A DNA stretch of 64,000 nt from Saprospiraceae bacterium (lineage in GTDB: Bacteria; Bacteroidota; Bacteroidia; Chitinophagales; Saprospiraceae). The notes under the pieces were generated by a model. It was given only the letters and a program-made list of their open reading frames with translations, ran no database searches and was not told where the DNA came from. The translations under genes and the position numbers were made by a program. This document shows positions 36,254-45,647 of the stretch, in pieces (positions within the stretch are counted from its first letter, which is position 1; the number at the start of each line of letters is the position of its first letter). The DNA is taken from positions 1-64,000 of the forward strand of contig JADJYH010000015.1 of NCBI GenBank assembly GCA_016719855.1, in the 5' to 3' direction.

Positions 36254-37111
36254 ATGATAAACACCATAAAAAACGCCTTCTTTACCGGCCTGCACCACTG
36301 GAAAATCGTGCTGCTGGTCTATCTGCTCCAACTGCTGATGGTAATCCCGCTGGCCATGCAGGTCTGGCACGTGCTGGAGGCAAGCATCGGCAACTCGCTG
36401 GAAATCAACAAGTTGTTGCCTGGGTACGACCACACGGTGATTTCCGATTTTCTGAAGGTTCATGGCGGGAGCATCACACCGCTCATTGGTCAATTGCGGT
36501 GGGGGCTGCTGGTCTGGGCCATATTCAGTGTGTTCATCAACGGTGGGGTGCTTTTCACTTTGGTGAAAAAAACGCCCAGTTGGATGGCTTTCTGGACAGG
36601 CGGTGCCACTTATTTTTCCCGGTTTTTTAGAATCGCCCTGGTTTTCCTTAGCCTATTGCTGCTGTGGACGGGCATCACGCTGCTACCCTACCTCGCCAAC
36701 CTGCAAGTCAACCTCGAAACGATGGCTTCCGAGAAAACGGTACTTGGCTATTTTCTAATTATCGTGCTGGTTTGGCTGGTTGGATTTATTTATCTAACCA
36801 TCGCCTCCATCGTCGCCAAAACGACCATCATCGAGCAGGGGCTGACGACCTGGCAAGCATTGAAACGGGGACTGGGCTTCACGTTCCGGCATTTTTTCAA
36901 AACGACAACTATCTTCTTGTTTTTCAGCTTGTTGCAGTTGCTGGCGCTGGCCATTTACTGGTGGCTGGAGAGCAGGTCGGGCATGGTGACGAAAGAGCTA
37001 GTGGTGGTGTTTTTTTTGGTGCAGCAGGGACTGGTGCTTTTAAGATTGATGGTGCGGATGATGTTGAACGCTGGGCTTGTTGAGTTAACCTCCAAGGACA
37101 CGAACTTATGA
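36254..37111 (+). CDS. Multi-pass membrane protein of unknown function
   Basis: 285 residues from MINTIKNAFFTGLHHWKIV. About six hydrophobic segments: IVLLVYLLQLLMVIPLAMQV, WGLLVWAIFSVFINGGVLF, IALVFLSLLLLWTGITLLPY, FLIIVLVWLVGFIYLTIAS, TIFLFFSLLQLLALAIYWW and LVVVFFLVQQGLVLLRLMV. Such proteins (SerC-type neighbours absent) are generally uncharacterised. Its stop overlaps the start of the next gene (ATGA), indicating translational coupling with the EEP gene. Confidence 0.7.
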   Translation: MINTIKNAFFTGLHHWKIVLLVYLLQLLMVIPLAMQVWHVLEASIGNSLEINKLLPGYDHTVISDFLKVHGGSITPLIGQLRWGLLVWAIFSVFINGGVLFTLVKKTPSWMAFWTGGATYFSRFFRIALVFLSLLLLWTGITLLPYLANLQVNLETMASEKTVLGYFLIIVLVWLVGFIYLTIASIVAKTTIIEQGLTTWQALKRGLGFTFRHFFKTTTIFLFFSLLQLLALAIYWWLESRSGMVTKELVVVFFLVQQGLVLLRLMVRMMLNAGLVELTSKDTNL

Positions 37112-37809
37112 AAGTCATTACATGGAATTGCAACATGGCTTTTAGGAAAAAATCAAAATTCATTGATGAATTCGAGCCAGATATTCTAATCGTCCCAGAA
37201 TGCGAGCATCCTGAAAAGATTAAATTTGAGCGACAACCCAACGATGTCTTTTGGTACGGACAGAACAAGAACAAAGGGCTGGCTGTATTTTCTTTTACCA
37301 ACTTCAAAATCAATCTTTTGGATTTCCATGAGGAAAATTACAGGATGATTTTGCCTTTAAATTTCTCAACCCCAACCAATATTTTCACAGTCTTCGCAGT
37401 ATGGGCATACAATCCAAAGGACCCATTTTATAAATATATTGGGCAAGTTTGGAAAGCAGTTCAATTCTACCAAAAGCAAATGGGAAATCAGAATACCATG
37501 TTGGTTGGCGATTTTAATAGTAATTCAATTTGGGACAAATTAGATAGAAAAGTCAGCCACACAGAAGTAGTTGGATATTTATCACAACAAGGATTTGAAA
37601 GTGCTTATCACAAGTTTTACGAATTACCTCAAGGGCAAGAAAAACACCCTACACTTTACATGTATCGCCACGAAAACAAGCCTTACCATATTGATTACTG
37701 CTTTGTATCTTCTGACTTGGTAGGCAAATTGAAGTCTGTTCAGGTTGGTGAGTACAGCAAATGGAGCCAACTCAGTGACCATATGCCATTGATTGTTGAG
37801 TTCGACTAA
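37108..37809 (+). CDS. Endonuclease/exonuclease/phosphatase (EEP) family protein
   Basis: 233 residues. EEP signatures in order: VITWNCNMAFRKK (N), ILIVPECEHPEK (metal-binding Glu), NTMLVGDFNSNS (GDFN), PYHIDYCFVSSDL (D) and SQLSDHMPLIVEFD (SDHMP, catalytic His). No signal peptide, so cytoplasmic. Substrate (DNA, RNA or phospholipid/inositol) cannot be told. It overlaps the upstream membrane-protein gene by four bases and converges with nuoN. Confidence 0.88.
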   Translation: MKVITWNCNMAFRKKSKFIDEFEPDILIVPECEHPEKIKFERQPNDVFWYGQNKNKGLAVFSFTNFKINLLDFHEENYRMILPLNFSTPTNIFTVFAVWAYNPKDPFYKYIGQVWKAVQFYQKQMGNQNTMLVGDFNSNSIWDKLDRKVSHTEVVGYLSQQGFESAYHKFYELPQGQEKHPTLYMYRHENKPYHIDYCFVSSDLVGKLKSVQVGEYSKWSQLSDHMPLIVEFD

Positions 37810-39160
37810 TCACACCACCGGCAACACCGTCAGCCCCTAACAACAACGCACAGCAGACATAAAGAAAAACCTTGTCCGCCAGCTTCAATTCCCGGTTAGG
37901 TGCAGTTTCCGATGGCTCGAACATTACGATGATGATTTTGAAATAGTAGTAGATGGCCAAGAGCGAGGCCAAAATACCCACCACGACCAGCCAACCTTGC
38001 CCAGCGGCAGAAGCAGCAGCCAAGACCCGATATTTAGCGATAAAACCCGCCAACGGCGGAATGCCCGCCATGGAAAGCATGGCCATGATGACAGCCACGG
38101 CTGCTATCTGGTTGGTGTGAAGCAAGCCTTTAAAGTCCTGAATATCAGCCACTTCGTTGCGCAGGTACCACAGCACCCGAAAGGCCGTGAGGCTGGCAAT
38201 ACCGTAAACGAGACTGTAATAAACCAGCAGGTCTTGAGCATCGGACTGTTGGCTGAAGATGCCCGTGAGCATGAATCCTGTATGCGAAATGCTGGAATAG
38301 GCCATCAAGCGCTTCACGTTTTTTTGCGAAGCAGCGATAAAATTGGCGACCATCAGCGTGAGGAAGCACAAGCCGTAAATCGCCCACGCCACCGTCTGTG
38401 GGACTGCACCTTGAAATGCATGGAAGAACTTGAGCAACGCTGCAAACGCCGCTACTTTAACCACCGTCACCATGTAGGCTGTGACGGGAACTGGCGAGCC
38501 TTCGTACACATCGGGTGCCCAGAAATGGAAGGGCGCAGCAGCCACTTTGAAGGCAAATGCGGCCACCGTCAGCACAAACCCGATTTGAATAAGTGATTGA
38601 TTTTCAGGCGTTAAGTTGGCAAGCTTGGCCGTTATTTCCCCCAAATCAAAGGTGCCGGTAGCGCCATAAATTAGCGCTATGCCAAACAACAGGAAGCCCG
38701 ACGAAAACGCTCCTAAAAGAAAATATTTGAACGCCGCCTCGTTGCCCCTCACGTCCGATTTGCGGCTTCCCGCCAGCACGTACACGGGGATGGACAGGAT
38801 TTCAACGCCCAAAAACAGCATGGCCAAATTGGTGTAGGAGACCATGCAGGCTGCCCCAGCAAAAGAAAAAAGTGCCAAAGCGAAGTAGTCGGTCGTGACT
38901 TTTTCATCCTCGAAAAAGCGACGAAAGCCCCAAAACCACAGGATGCCCAACACGCAAAGCACCGACAAAAACGGCCTCGAAAAACTGTCGAGGCTGGCCA
39001 TTCCATAAATTGCTTCCTCGCTGCCAATATGCAGGAAACTAAGTCCCAGCACGGACAGCAGTGCCAGTATTGCCAACGGCAGCATCATTTTCCGAAGGTT
39101 CAAAAACTCGGAAACGAGGGCGGCAACGCCAGTAAGTGACAATATTATCAGTTCAGTCAT
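37772..39160 (-). CDS. nuoN: NADH-quinone oxidoreductase subunit N
   Basis: 462 residues, about 14 membrane helices. Antiporter-like subunit of complex I that pumps protons. Signatures: SYTNLAMLFLGVEILSIPVY (with Glu in the TM5 position), YFLLGAFSSGFLLFGIAL, AAPFHFWAPDVYEGSPVPV and SSISHTGFMLTGI. The C-terminal residues after LLLGADGV differ from the usual hydrophobic end and overlap the EEP gene by 38 bases; one base fewer in GGGG at about 37836 would give LLGLTVLPVV and an end without overlap, so a small indel is likely. Last gene of the nuo operon. Confidence 0.9.
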   Translation of the reverse strand: MTELIILSLTGVAALVSEFLNLRKMMLPLAILALLSVLGLSFLHIGSEEAIYGMASLDSFSRPFLSVLCVLGILWFWGFRRFFEDEKVTTDYFALALFSFAGAACMVSYTNLAMLFLGVEILSIPVYVLAGSRKSDVRGNEAAFKYFLLGAFSSGFLLFGIALIYGATGTFDLGEITAKLANLTPENQSLIQIGFVLTVAAFAFKVAAAPFHFWAPDVYEGSPVPVTAYMVTVVKVAAFAALLKFFHAFQGAVPQTVAWAIYGLCFLTLMVANFIAASQKNVKRLMAYSSISHTGFMLTGIFSQQSDAQDLLVYYSLVYGIASLTAFRVLWYLRNEVADIQDFKGLLHTNQIAAVAVIMAMLSMAGIPPLAGFIAKYRVLAAASAAGQGWLVVVGILASLLAIYYYFKIIIVMFEPSETAPNRELKLADKVFLYVCCALLLGADGVAGGVISRTQQSMAYGH

Positions 39161-39190
39161 ATCAGAAACTCAAACCTTTTTTTTCAAAAC

Positions 39191-39305
39191 GCTGGTTCAA
39201 GTCTCCAGACTTGAACCCGATATTGTAAGGTCTCTGACCTTGATTTCATACGTGCATGTCGGAGACATGCCGATATATGGTTCAAGTCTGGAGACTTGAA
39301 CCAGC
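39191..39305. repeat. Multi-hairpin palindromic element between nuoM and nuoN
   Basis: 115 bp. The ends form a perfect 27-bp inverted repeat (GCTGGTTCAAGTCTCC at 39191 and complement ending 39305), and each end is itself a palindrome around AGTCTCCAGACT / AGTCTGGAGACT. Inside are two more hairpins: AAGGTC-TCT-GACCTT near 39227 and GCATGTC-GGA-GACATGC near 39254. All four share a GTCT/AGAC core. Could act as a transcriptional or mRNA-processing element. Confidence 0.85.
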
Positions 39306-39309
39306 ATTT

Positions 39310-40758
39310 TTACTGTGCAATACCCTGCAACAACTCCACCACCGATTTCTCGGAAATGGCCAAAATCGGCTTTGGGTAAACGCCAAAACCCACGATCAAC
39401 AAGCAAACCAGCAGCAGTAGCATGGTTTCTTGTCGGGTTTGTTTTTTATAGTTCAATGCCTCGTCCTTCACCTCGCCGAGCATCATTTTCTGGAAGGAGC
39501 GGAACATATAAACCACCCCAAGAATGATGCTCAAGCCAGCGAAAGCGCCCAGTACTTGGTTGTACTTGAACAGGCCGACGATGAGCAGGAACTCGCCCAC
39601 GAAGCCATTGGTGAACGGCAGTGCCACCACGCCCAACACAATGATGAGGAACATGAAACCGAGCCTTGGGTCAATGGAGCGGATGCCGCCCAGCTTGTCC
39701 ATTTCGGAAGTGCCCGTGCGGGTCACGATGATGTCATAGACGAAGAACAGCCCCACCGAGTTGATACCGTGGCTGAGCATCTCTACCAGCCCGCCTTGGA
39801 TGCCCTGTACGTTGGCGGAGAGCAGCCCCGCCGAAATCAGCCCGACGTGGGCGATGGACGCAAAGGCGATGAGCCGCTTGTAATCCTTCTGCACGATGGA
39901 GATGAACGAGGCGTACAAGATGCTCACCACCGATAGCCCGACCGCCCAGATTCCGTACTCGGCCACACCCTGCGGCACCACCGGAATCAGCCAGCGGATG
40001 ATGCCGTAGGTGGCCATTTTGAGCATGATGCCGGAGAGCAGCATTGCGCCCGGCGTCGGGGCGATGTAGTAGGTTTCCGGCTGCCAGGTGTGCAACGGAA
40101 AGATGGGCATTTTGATGGCAAATGCGAGGAAGATTCCGGCAAAAACCAGCCCTTGTTCCTGCACCGGAAGGCTGCGACCTGCTTCGTAAAGCGCTTGCAG
40201 CGCAAAGGTTTTATCGGGAGTATGTTGGTACAGATAGATGAAAGCAAAAAGCATGAACAAGCTGCCCACCATCGTGTAGAGGAAAAATTTCAGGGTGATT
40301 TTTTGGCGGCCCTCGCCACCCCATTTTAGGCAAATAAAGTAGATGGGAATGAGCGCAATTTCCCAAAACAAGTAAAAAAGAAATCCGTCGGCGGCGATGA
40401 AACTGCCCGCCATTGCTGCATCCATGAGCATCATCAGGGCATAAAGTACGTGACGGTCGGGGTAATCACGGTTGAAGGAGGCGTACAAAACCATCGGCAT
40501 GACAATGGCCGAAAGGATGGTCAGCATCAAGCTGATGCCATCGAGCATGAGGCTGAAACTGACGCCCAATTGGGGAATCCAAGGCACAGAAAACGTGATG
40601 GTTTCCTGCCCGGTCGTGTTGTAAGTGTAGAGCAGGAACAACACGTAGCCCAAGTTCAGCAGCGAGCCGCCGAGCGCAACGTATTTGGCATTTTTACCCG
40701 AAAAATAGGCAGAAATGGCCGTCAACAGTGGAATAAGAAGTAGAGGTAATAACTGCAT
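39310..40758 (-). CDS. nuoM: NADH-quinone oxidoreductase subunit M
   Basis: 482 residues, intact, about 14 helices. Proton-pumping antiporter-like subunit. Signatures: LFYLFWEIALIPIYFICLKW (TM5 Glu), IKMPIFPLHTWQPETYYIAP (TM7 Lys and conserved PLHTWLPD-type motif), SFISIVQKDYKRLIAFASI (TM8 region) and HVGLISAGLLS. Follows nuoL by about 83 bases. Confidence 0.95.
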   Translation of the reverse strand: MQLLPLLLIPLLTAISAYFSGKNAKYVALGGSLLNLGYVLFLLYTYNTTGQETITFSVPWIPQLGVSFSLMLDGISLMLTILSAIVMPMVLYASFNRDYPDRHVLYALMMLMDAAMAGSFIAADGFLFYLFWEIALIPIYFICLKWGGEGRQKITLKFFLYTMVGSLFMLFAFIYLYQHTPDKTFALQALYEAGRSLPVQEQGLVFAGIFLAFAIKMPIFPLHTWQPETYYIAPTPGAMLLSGIMLKMATYGIIRWLIPVVPQGVAEYGIWAVGLSVVSILYASFISIVQKDYKRLIAFASIAHVGLISAGLLSANVQGIQGGLVEMLSHGINSVGLFFVYDIIVTRTGTSEMDKLGGIRSIDPRLGFMFLIIVLGVVALPFTNGFVGEFLLIVGLFKYNQVLGAFAGLSIILGVVYMFRSFQKMMLGEVKDEALNYKKQTRQETMLLLLVCLLIVGFGVYPKPILAISEKSVVELLQGIAQ

Positions 40759-40841
40759 TTATTTTGGTTGATAAGGGTTTATGAAGCTTGATGATACAGG
40801 GCATTTCAACCCTTTTCAACCTTCATCAACCTTTATTCCTG

Positions 40842-42542
40842 TCAAATCAGCAAGGCAACCATCACGGCCACTGCCACCACAAAAACCAAGACGTAATGCT
40901 CCAATTGCCCAGTCTGAATTTTGCGGAAGCGGTTGCTGATGGCGGAAACTGCTGTGCCAATGGCGTTCACCGTGTTGTCAACCACCCGATTTTCCACCAC
41001 GTTTTCGAGCAGTTGGGCGAACTTGTCATTGGCTTGCACGATGTATTTTCTGTAAAATTCATCAATGAAAAAACGGCCCGCAATCAATCTGGAAGGCCCT
41101 GTCAGCGCTTCCACGTCGCGCACGGGACGAACTTGTTTTTTTACAAAAAGCAGGTAAGCGTAGTAAATGGTAGCAATGATGAGCAGCGTCGTGACGCCCA
41201 TGATGGCCAGCTCCATGCCGAGGCTGGCGTGCATCTCGAAAGTGCCGAGCACTGGTGCCAAAAATGTATCGAAGCTCTTGTGGATGCCCATCGCATGGGC
41301 GATGCCGTGCGGGATGCCCATCCAACCACCGATGATGGACAAAATGGCGAGCAGCACGAGCGGGATGGTCATCAGCGGCAGGTGACTCGTGCAAGTGGTG
41401 GCGCTGCTCCTCCGTTCCACGGAACTCGCCGAAGAAAGTCAGAAAAAGCAGCCGGAACATGTAGAAAGCCGTCATCAGTGAGACACCAAGGCCAAGTACG
41501 AAAAAGATGGGAGCAGCCTCCAGCGCCGAGGCCAGGATTTGGTCCTTGCTGAAAAAACCTGCCAACGGAGGTATGCCCGAAATGGCCAAGGTGCCGATGA
41601 GGAAAGTCCGGTAGGTGATGGGCAATTTTTTGCGAAGCCCGCCCATTAGCCGGATGTCCTGCTCGCCGCTCATCGCGTGGATGATACTGCCGGAACCGAG
41701 GAACAACAGCGCCTTGAAAAACGCATGGGTGATGACGTGGAAAATGGCAGCCGTGTAAGCGCCCAAGCCGAGCGCCATGAACATCAGGCCGAGTTGGCTG
41801 ACCGTGGAATAGGCCAGCACTTTTTTGATGTCCGTCTGCAAAAGTCCGATTGCGGCGCCGAGCAGATCAGTGCCAACAAACCTGGCGATAGCTGTTGGAG
41901 CAGCGGCAATTTTTCACCAAAAAAAAGCTGAGAATACTCCAAGGCTGCCAAGGTTGACAAAGAACAGGCACATCGCCATCAGGAAACCGAAGTCTCCGAT
42001 GCGATTCATCACAAAGGCTTTTTTGGCAGCGTCGTTGTTCTTCATATCCTGGTGCCAGTAGCTGATGAGCATGAACGAACAGAAGCCCACGCCCTCCCAT
42101 CCGATGAAGGTGATGAGGAAGCTGTCGGCCATGACCAGCACGAGCATGAAGAAAACGAACAAGTTCAGGTAGGAAAAAAAGCGGCGGAACCCATCGTCCT
42201 CCCACATATAACCTACTGAAAACAAGTGGATTAGGAAGCCAACACCCGTGATGAACATCAGGAACACGGCGGTGAGCCTGTCCACCAGAAAGTTGAACGT
42301 TGAGGTGAAAGTGCCGCTGGAAATCCATTCATACACGTTCACCACAGCCATGTGCGGGTTGACGAACTGGTCGTAAAAAATGGCGCATGCGGCAAACAAA
42401 CGAGGCAAACACGCCGAGACAGGCCACTACAGGCCGTCAGCGCTTTGGAGAGCCACTTGTGCCCGGCCATGATCACCGTGAAGGTGACGAGGGGGGCGAA
42501 GGCGGCTATTTTTATGATTAAGTTCCACGATTTAATTGGCAA
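40842..42542 (-). CDS. nuoL: NADH-quinone oxidoreductase subunit L, frameshifted and internally deleted
   Basis: The coding sense runs from about 42542 (SWNLIIKIAAFAPL, no ATG; TTG is a candidate start) to MVALLI at 40842 in at least three frame segments. Signatures: IDRLTAVFLMFITGVGFLIH-like, MADSFLITFIGWEGVGFCSF, GFLMAMCLFFVNLGSLGVF, then TDIKKVLAYSTVSQLGLMFM, HAFFKALLFLGSGSII and ISGIPPLAGFFSKDQI. Between GSLGVFSAFFGEKLPLL (41915) and LLQTDIKKVL (41840) only about 30 residues remain where the family has roughly 80-100, so the GKSAQ-PL-WLPDAM ... HAATMVTAG block with essential TM7-TM8 residues is missing. Total about 566 codons versus about 630-650 usually. A real loss or a collapsed assembly. 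Confidence 0.85.
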
Positions 42543-42598
42543 ATGGATTGAGGGATGATTGGTGCCGTTGAGGTTTCAATCCCTCGTTCCAATCCCTA

Positions 42599-42898
<300 letters not shown>

Positions 42899-42942
42899 TT
42901 TTCTTTGGAGTTATGAGTGAGAAAGGTGTCCACTCCCCCTAA

Positions 42943-43440
42943 CTAAATCTGTTTTTTACTTAATAGCACCGCCCCCACCATCGCTGACAGGAAGAGCAGT
43001 GCGGATATTTCAAACGGCAACAAGAACTCGTTGAACAGGCTTTGGCCGAGGCTTTCGACCGTGCCGATTTGGGTGTCCGTACCGAGCATTTGATTGGATT
43101 CGCTGCGTTTCAGGGCGACCGTCAGCACAAGCAGCAACGACCCAGCAGAGATGGCGGCTGCGATTTTGAACAACGGTTTCTTGCCGGATTCTTCGTCTTT
43201 GCGGAGGTTGAGCATCATCACGGCGTAGAGGAAAAGCACCATGATAGCACCTGCGTACACGATGATGTGTACCGCTGCCAAGAAGTGCGCATTGAGCAAA
43301 AAGTAATGCCCAGCCACTGCAAAAAACGTAACGATGAGGAACAGGGCGCTGTGCACGGCATTTTTCGAAGCAATCACCAGCATCGCACACACGACCGCTG
43401 TGATGGAAAGCACCCAGAAAAGTATTTCGGAAATTGGCAT
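42943..43440 (-). CDS. nuoJ: NADH-quinone oxidoreductase subunit J
   Basis: 165 residues, intact, five helices (EILFWVLSITAVVCAMLVIA, FLIVTFFAVAGHYFLLNAHF, AVHIIVYAGAIMVLFLYAVM, AAAISAGSLLLVLTVAL, FEISALLFLSAMVGAVLLS). VYAGAIMVLFLYAVMML is the family signature. The ATG lies only seven bases from a long poly-G/poly-C tract, which would place C-runs where a ribosome-binding site is expected. Confidence 0.95.
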   Translation of the reverse strand: MPISEILFWVLSITAVVCAMLVIASKNAVHSALFLIVTFFAVAGHYFLLNAHFLAAVHIIVYAGAIMVLFLYAVMMLNLRKDEESGKKPLFKIAAAISAGSLLLVLTVALKRSESNQMLGTDTQIGTVESLGQSLFNEFLLPFEISALLFLSAMVGAVLLSKKQI

Positions 43441-43447
43441 ATTTTAT

Positions 43448-43491
43448 GGGGGTGGAGGGGGGGGGGGGGGGGGGGGTTGGGGGGGGGGGGG
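43448..43491. repeat. Long homopolymer G tracts between nuoI and nuoJ
   Basis: Plus-strand runs of 5, 20 and 13 G (43448-43452, 43457-43476, 43479-43491) broken by single A/T bases. Runs of this length are prone to slippage and to sequencing error, so the true lengths are uncertain. Confidence 0.9.
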
Positions 43492-43503
43492 CGCATCACT
43501 TCA

Positions 43504-44095
43504 TCAACCTTCATCAACCAAATCTTTGATTGTCACATTGTGCTGGTGAAATTTGTCCTTCTTGAACTCCAGCACCGCCGGGGTTTGACGCTTGGCCACG
43601 TCCACTGGATTCTCCATCGTTTCCACCAGTTTGTCCTTGCCGAAGATGAAACCTTGCCGACCGTAGTTGCTTGGAATCAACCGATCGGTGAGGAAAATCG
43701 CCTCTTTCGGACAGGCTTCTTCGCAGAGGCCGCAAAATATGCAGCGCAGCATGTTTATCTCATAAACAGCGGCGTATTTCTCCTCCCGGTACAGGTTTTC
43801 CTCGCCTTTTTTTGCGCTCGGCGGCGGTCATGGTGATGGCCTCAGCGGGGCAAGCCACGGCGCAAAGTCCGCAGGCAGTGCAACGCTCGGCACCTGCCTC
43901 GTCCCGCTTAAGCACGTGCAACCCACGGTACACGGGTGCAATCGGGCGCAGTTGTTCCGGGTACTGCACCGTTGCGCTTTTCTTGAAAATATGTCGGAAC
44001 GTGATGGACAAGCCCCCCGCAATGGCAGGCAGGTACAGGCGCTCGGCGAGCGTCATCTGCTTTTTCTCCATCACTTTGCTTCTATTCGTCAGCAT
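43504..44095 (-). CDS. nuoI: NADH-quinone oxidoreductase subunit I, frameshifted
   Basis: Starts MLTNRSKVMEKKQ at 44095 (or MEKKQMTLAERLYLPA at 44071). Two ferredoxin-type 4Fe-4S sites: ERCTACGLCAVACPAEAI in the first frame and MLRCIFCGLCEEACPKEAI in the second. The frames join at an A-run near 43806-43812 (minus strand GAAAAAAAGG... reading AERKKGEE), so an indel is likely. Carries clusters N6a and N6b in the peripheral arm. Confidence 0.9.
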
Positions 44096-44163
44096 AATCT
44101 TAAGCTCAGTCCCGTTTGCTCCGTGTTTAATTAACCACGGGGGGGGCACAAGGTCACTAAGTT

Positions 44164-44493
44164 TCAAGCAATTCGCAACCCATTCGGCACTGGCCTTTCG
44201 GGCTGCAAAAGTGTCACTTCTTTTTCATCGCCAACTACTCCGAGCACCAAACATTCGGATATAAAATTGGCGATTTGTTTTGGGGGAAAATTGGTGACTG
44301 CAATCACCTGTTTTCCCACCAAATCTTCTTTTTGGTACAGTTTGGTGATTTGGGCTGAGCTTTTCTTCACCCCAAAATCACCAAAATCTATCGTCAACTG
44401 GTAGGCCGGGTTCTTCGCCTTCGGAAAATCCTCGGCGGCGAGGATGGTGCCTACACGGATTTCTACTTTTTCAAAGTCGGCCCAGGAAATCAT
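44164..44493 (-). CDS. csaA: tRNA-binding domain protein, CsaA-like
   Basis: 109 residues, intact, OB-fold. The CsaA pattern: FEKVEIRVGTILAAEDFPKA, KNPAYQLTIDFGDFGVKKSS, AQITKLYQKEDLVGKQVIAV, FPPKQIANFISECLVLG and LLQPERPVPNGLRIA. Binds tRNA or acts as a secretion-related chaperone in other bacteria; its role here is unknown. It sits in the nuo operon between nuoH and nuoI, same direction, which is unusual. Confidence 0.88.
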   Translation of the reverse strand: MISWADFEKVEIRVGTILAAEDFPKAKNPAYQLTIDFGDFGVKKSSAQITKLYQKEDLVGKQVIAVTNFPPKQIANFISECLVLGVVGDEKEVTLLQPERPVPNGLRIA

Positions 44494-44543
44494 TGCTAGG
44501 GGCGGAAATTCCTATATTGTGGCGGATAAATTCCGCCTTCCAG

Positions 44544-45572
44544 TTAGTTCAACTTCCCCGTCAAATACATCACCACCCCCGTCACGAAAATATTCAACAA
44601 CGACAGCGGCAGCAGCACCTTCCAGCCGAGGTTCATCAACTGGTCGTAGCGGAACCGTGGAATCGTCCAGCGCACCCACATGAACAGGAAGATGAAGCCA
44701 AAAACCTTTAGGAAAAACACCACTGTCTGCACCGTGGCGAGTGCGTTCGGACTGAGCCCAGCTCGTGCTGGAACGGGAAATTGTACCCGCCCCAAAAGAA
44801 GCTGACCAAGATGGCCGACGAGATGAACATGTTGATGTACTCCGCAAACAGGAACAGGCCCAGTTTCATCGAAGAATACTCCGTGTGGTAGCCGCCGATG
44901 AGTTCCGTCTCGCATTCCGGCAGGTCGAAAGGCGCACGGTTCGTTTCGGCGAAGGCGCAAATCATGGAAAATCAGGAACGCCAGCGGTTGGTAGAGCACA
45001 TTGGCGAAACCAGCATCTTGCTGCGCAACGATTTCCCGGAGGCTCAAAGTGCCCGTCATCATCACCATCGCAATGATGGAGAGGCCCATCGCAATCTCGT
45101 AGCTAATCATCTGCGAACTGGCCCGCAGCGCACCCAGCAGCGAGTACTTGTTGTTGCTCGCCCAGCCGCCAATCATAATGCCATAAACCCCGATGCTCAC
45201 CACCCCGAACAGGTACAGCACCCCGATATTGATGTCCGTGATTTGCAGCGGAAAAGACTCGCCACCGATGCTCACGTCGCCGCCCCACGGGATGACTGCC
45301 CCCGTAATCAGCGCCGTCAGCATCGCAATGCCCGGCCCGATGATGAACAGGAATCGGTTGCTCAGTTCAGGAGTCAATTCCTCCTTGGTGAACATCTTGA
45401 TGCCGTCCGCCAAAGGTTGCAGCAGTCCCATTGGCCCCGCCCGGTTCGGCCCGACCCGGTCCTGCATCACGGCGGAGAGCTTGCGCTCGGCCCAAGTGCT
45501 GTACATCGCAATCAGCATCGTGATGCTGAAAACCGCGAGTACAAGGATTACTTTGAAAATTAAAATGGTCAT
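44544..45572 (-). CDS. nuoH: NADH-quinone oxidoreductase subunit H, frameshifted
   Basis: From MTILIFKVILVLAVFSI at 45572. Quinone-binding membrane subunit. Signatures: STWAERKLSAVMQDRVGPNR, GPMGLLQPLADGIKMFTKEE, and in a second frame ICAFAETNRAPFDLPECETE, LIGGYHTEYSSMKLGLFLFA. The sense shifts near 44965 and again near 44770, then returns to the first frame (VFFLKVFGFIFLFMWVRWT, PRFRYDQLMNLGWK) to the stop at 44544. Length about 340 residues, normal. Confidence 0.9.
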   Translation of the reverse strand: MTILIFKVILVLAVFSITMLIAMYSTWAERKLSAVMQDRVGPNRAGPMGLLQPLADGIKMFTKEELTPELSNRFLFIIGPGIAMLTALITGAVIPWGGDVSIGGESFPLQITDINIGVLYLFGVVSIGVYGIMIGGWASNNKYSLLGALRASSQMISYEIAMGLSIIAMVMMTGTLSLREIVAQQDAGFANVLYQPLAFLIFHDLRLRRNEPCAFRPAGMRDGTHRRLPHGVFFDETGPVPVCGVHQHVHLVGHLGQLLLGRVQFPVPARAGLSPNALATVQTVVFFLKVFGFIFLFMWVRWTIPRFRYDQLMNLGWKVLLPLSLLNIFVTGVVMYLTGKLN

Positions 45573-45647
45573 TATCTTTCTTTTGATGAATGGATTGGAA
45601 AGCCTGAGGAACGAGGATTTCAAGATTTGCGTGCGCAGCCGCAACAA

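Noticed and set aside
43334..43549. Glycine-rich open frame through the poly-G tract
   Set aside because: Arises from the homopolymer; upstream part is antisense to nuoJ.
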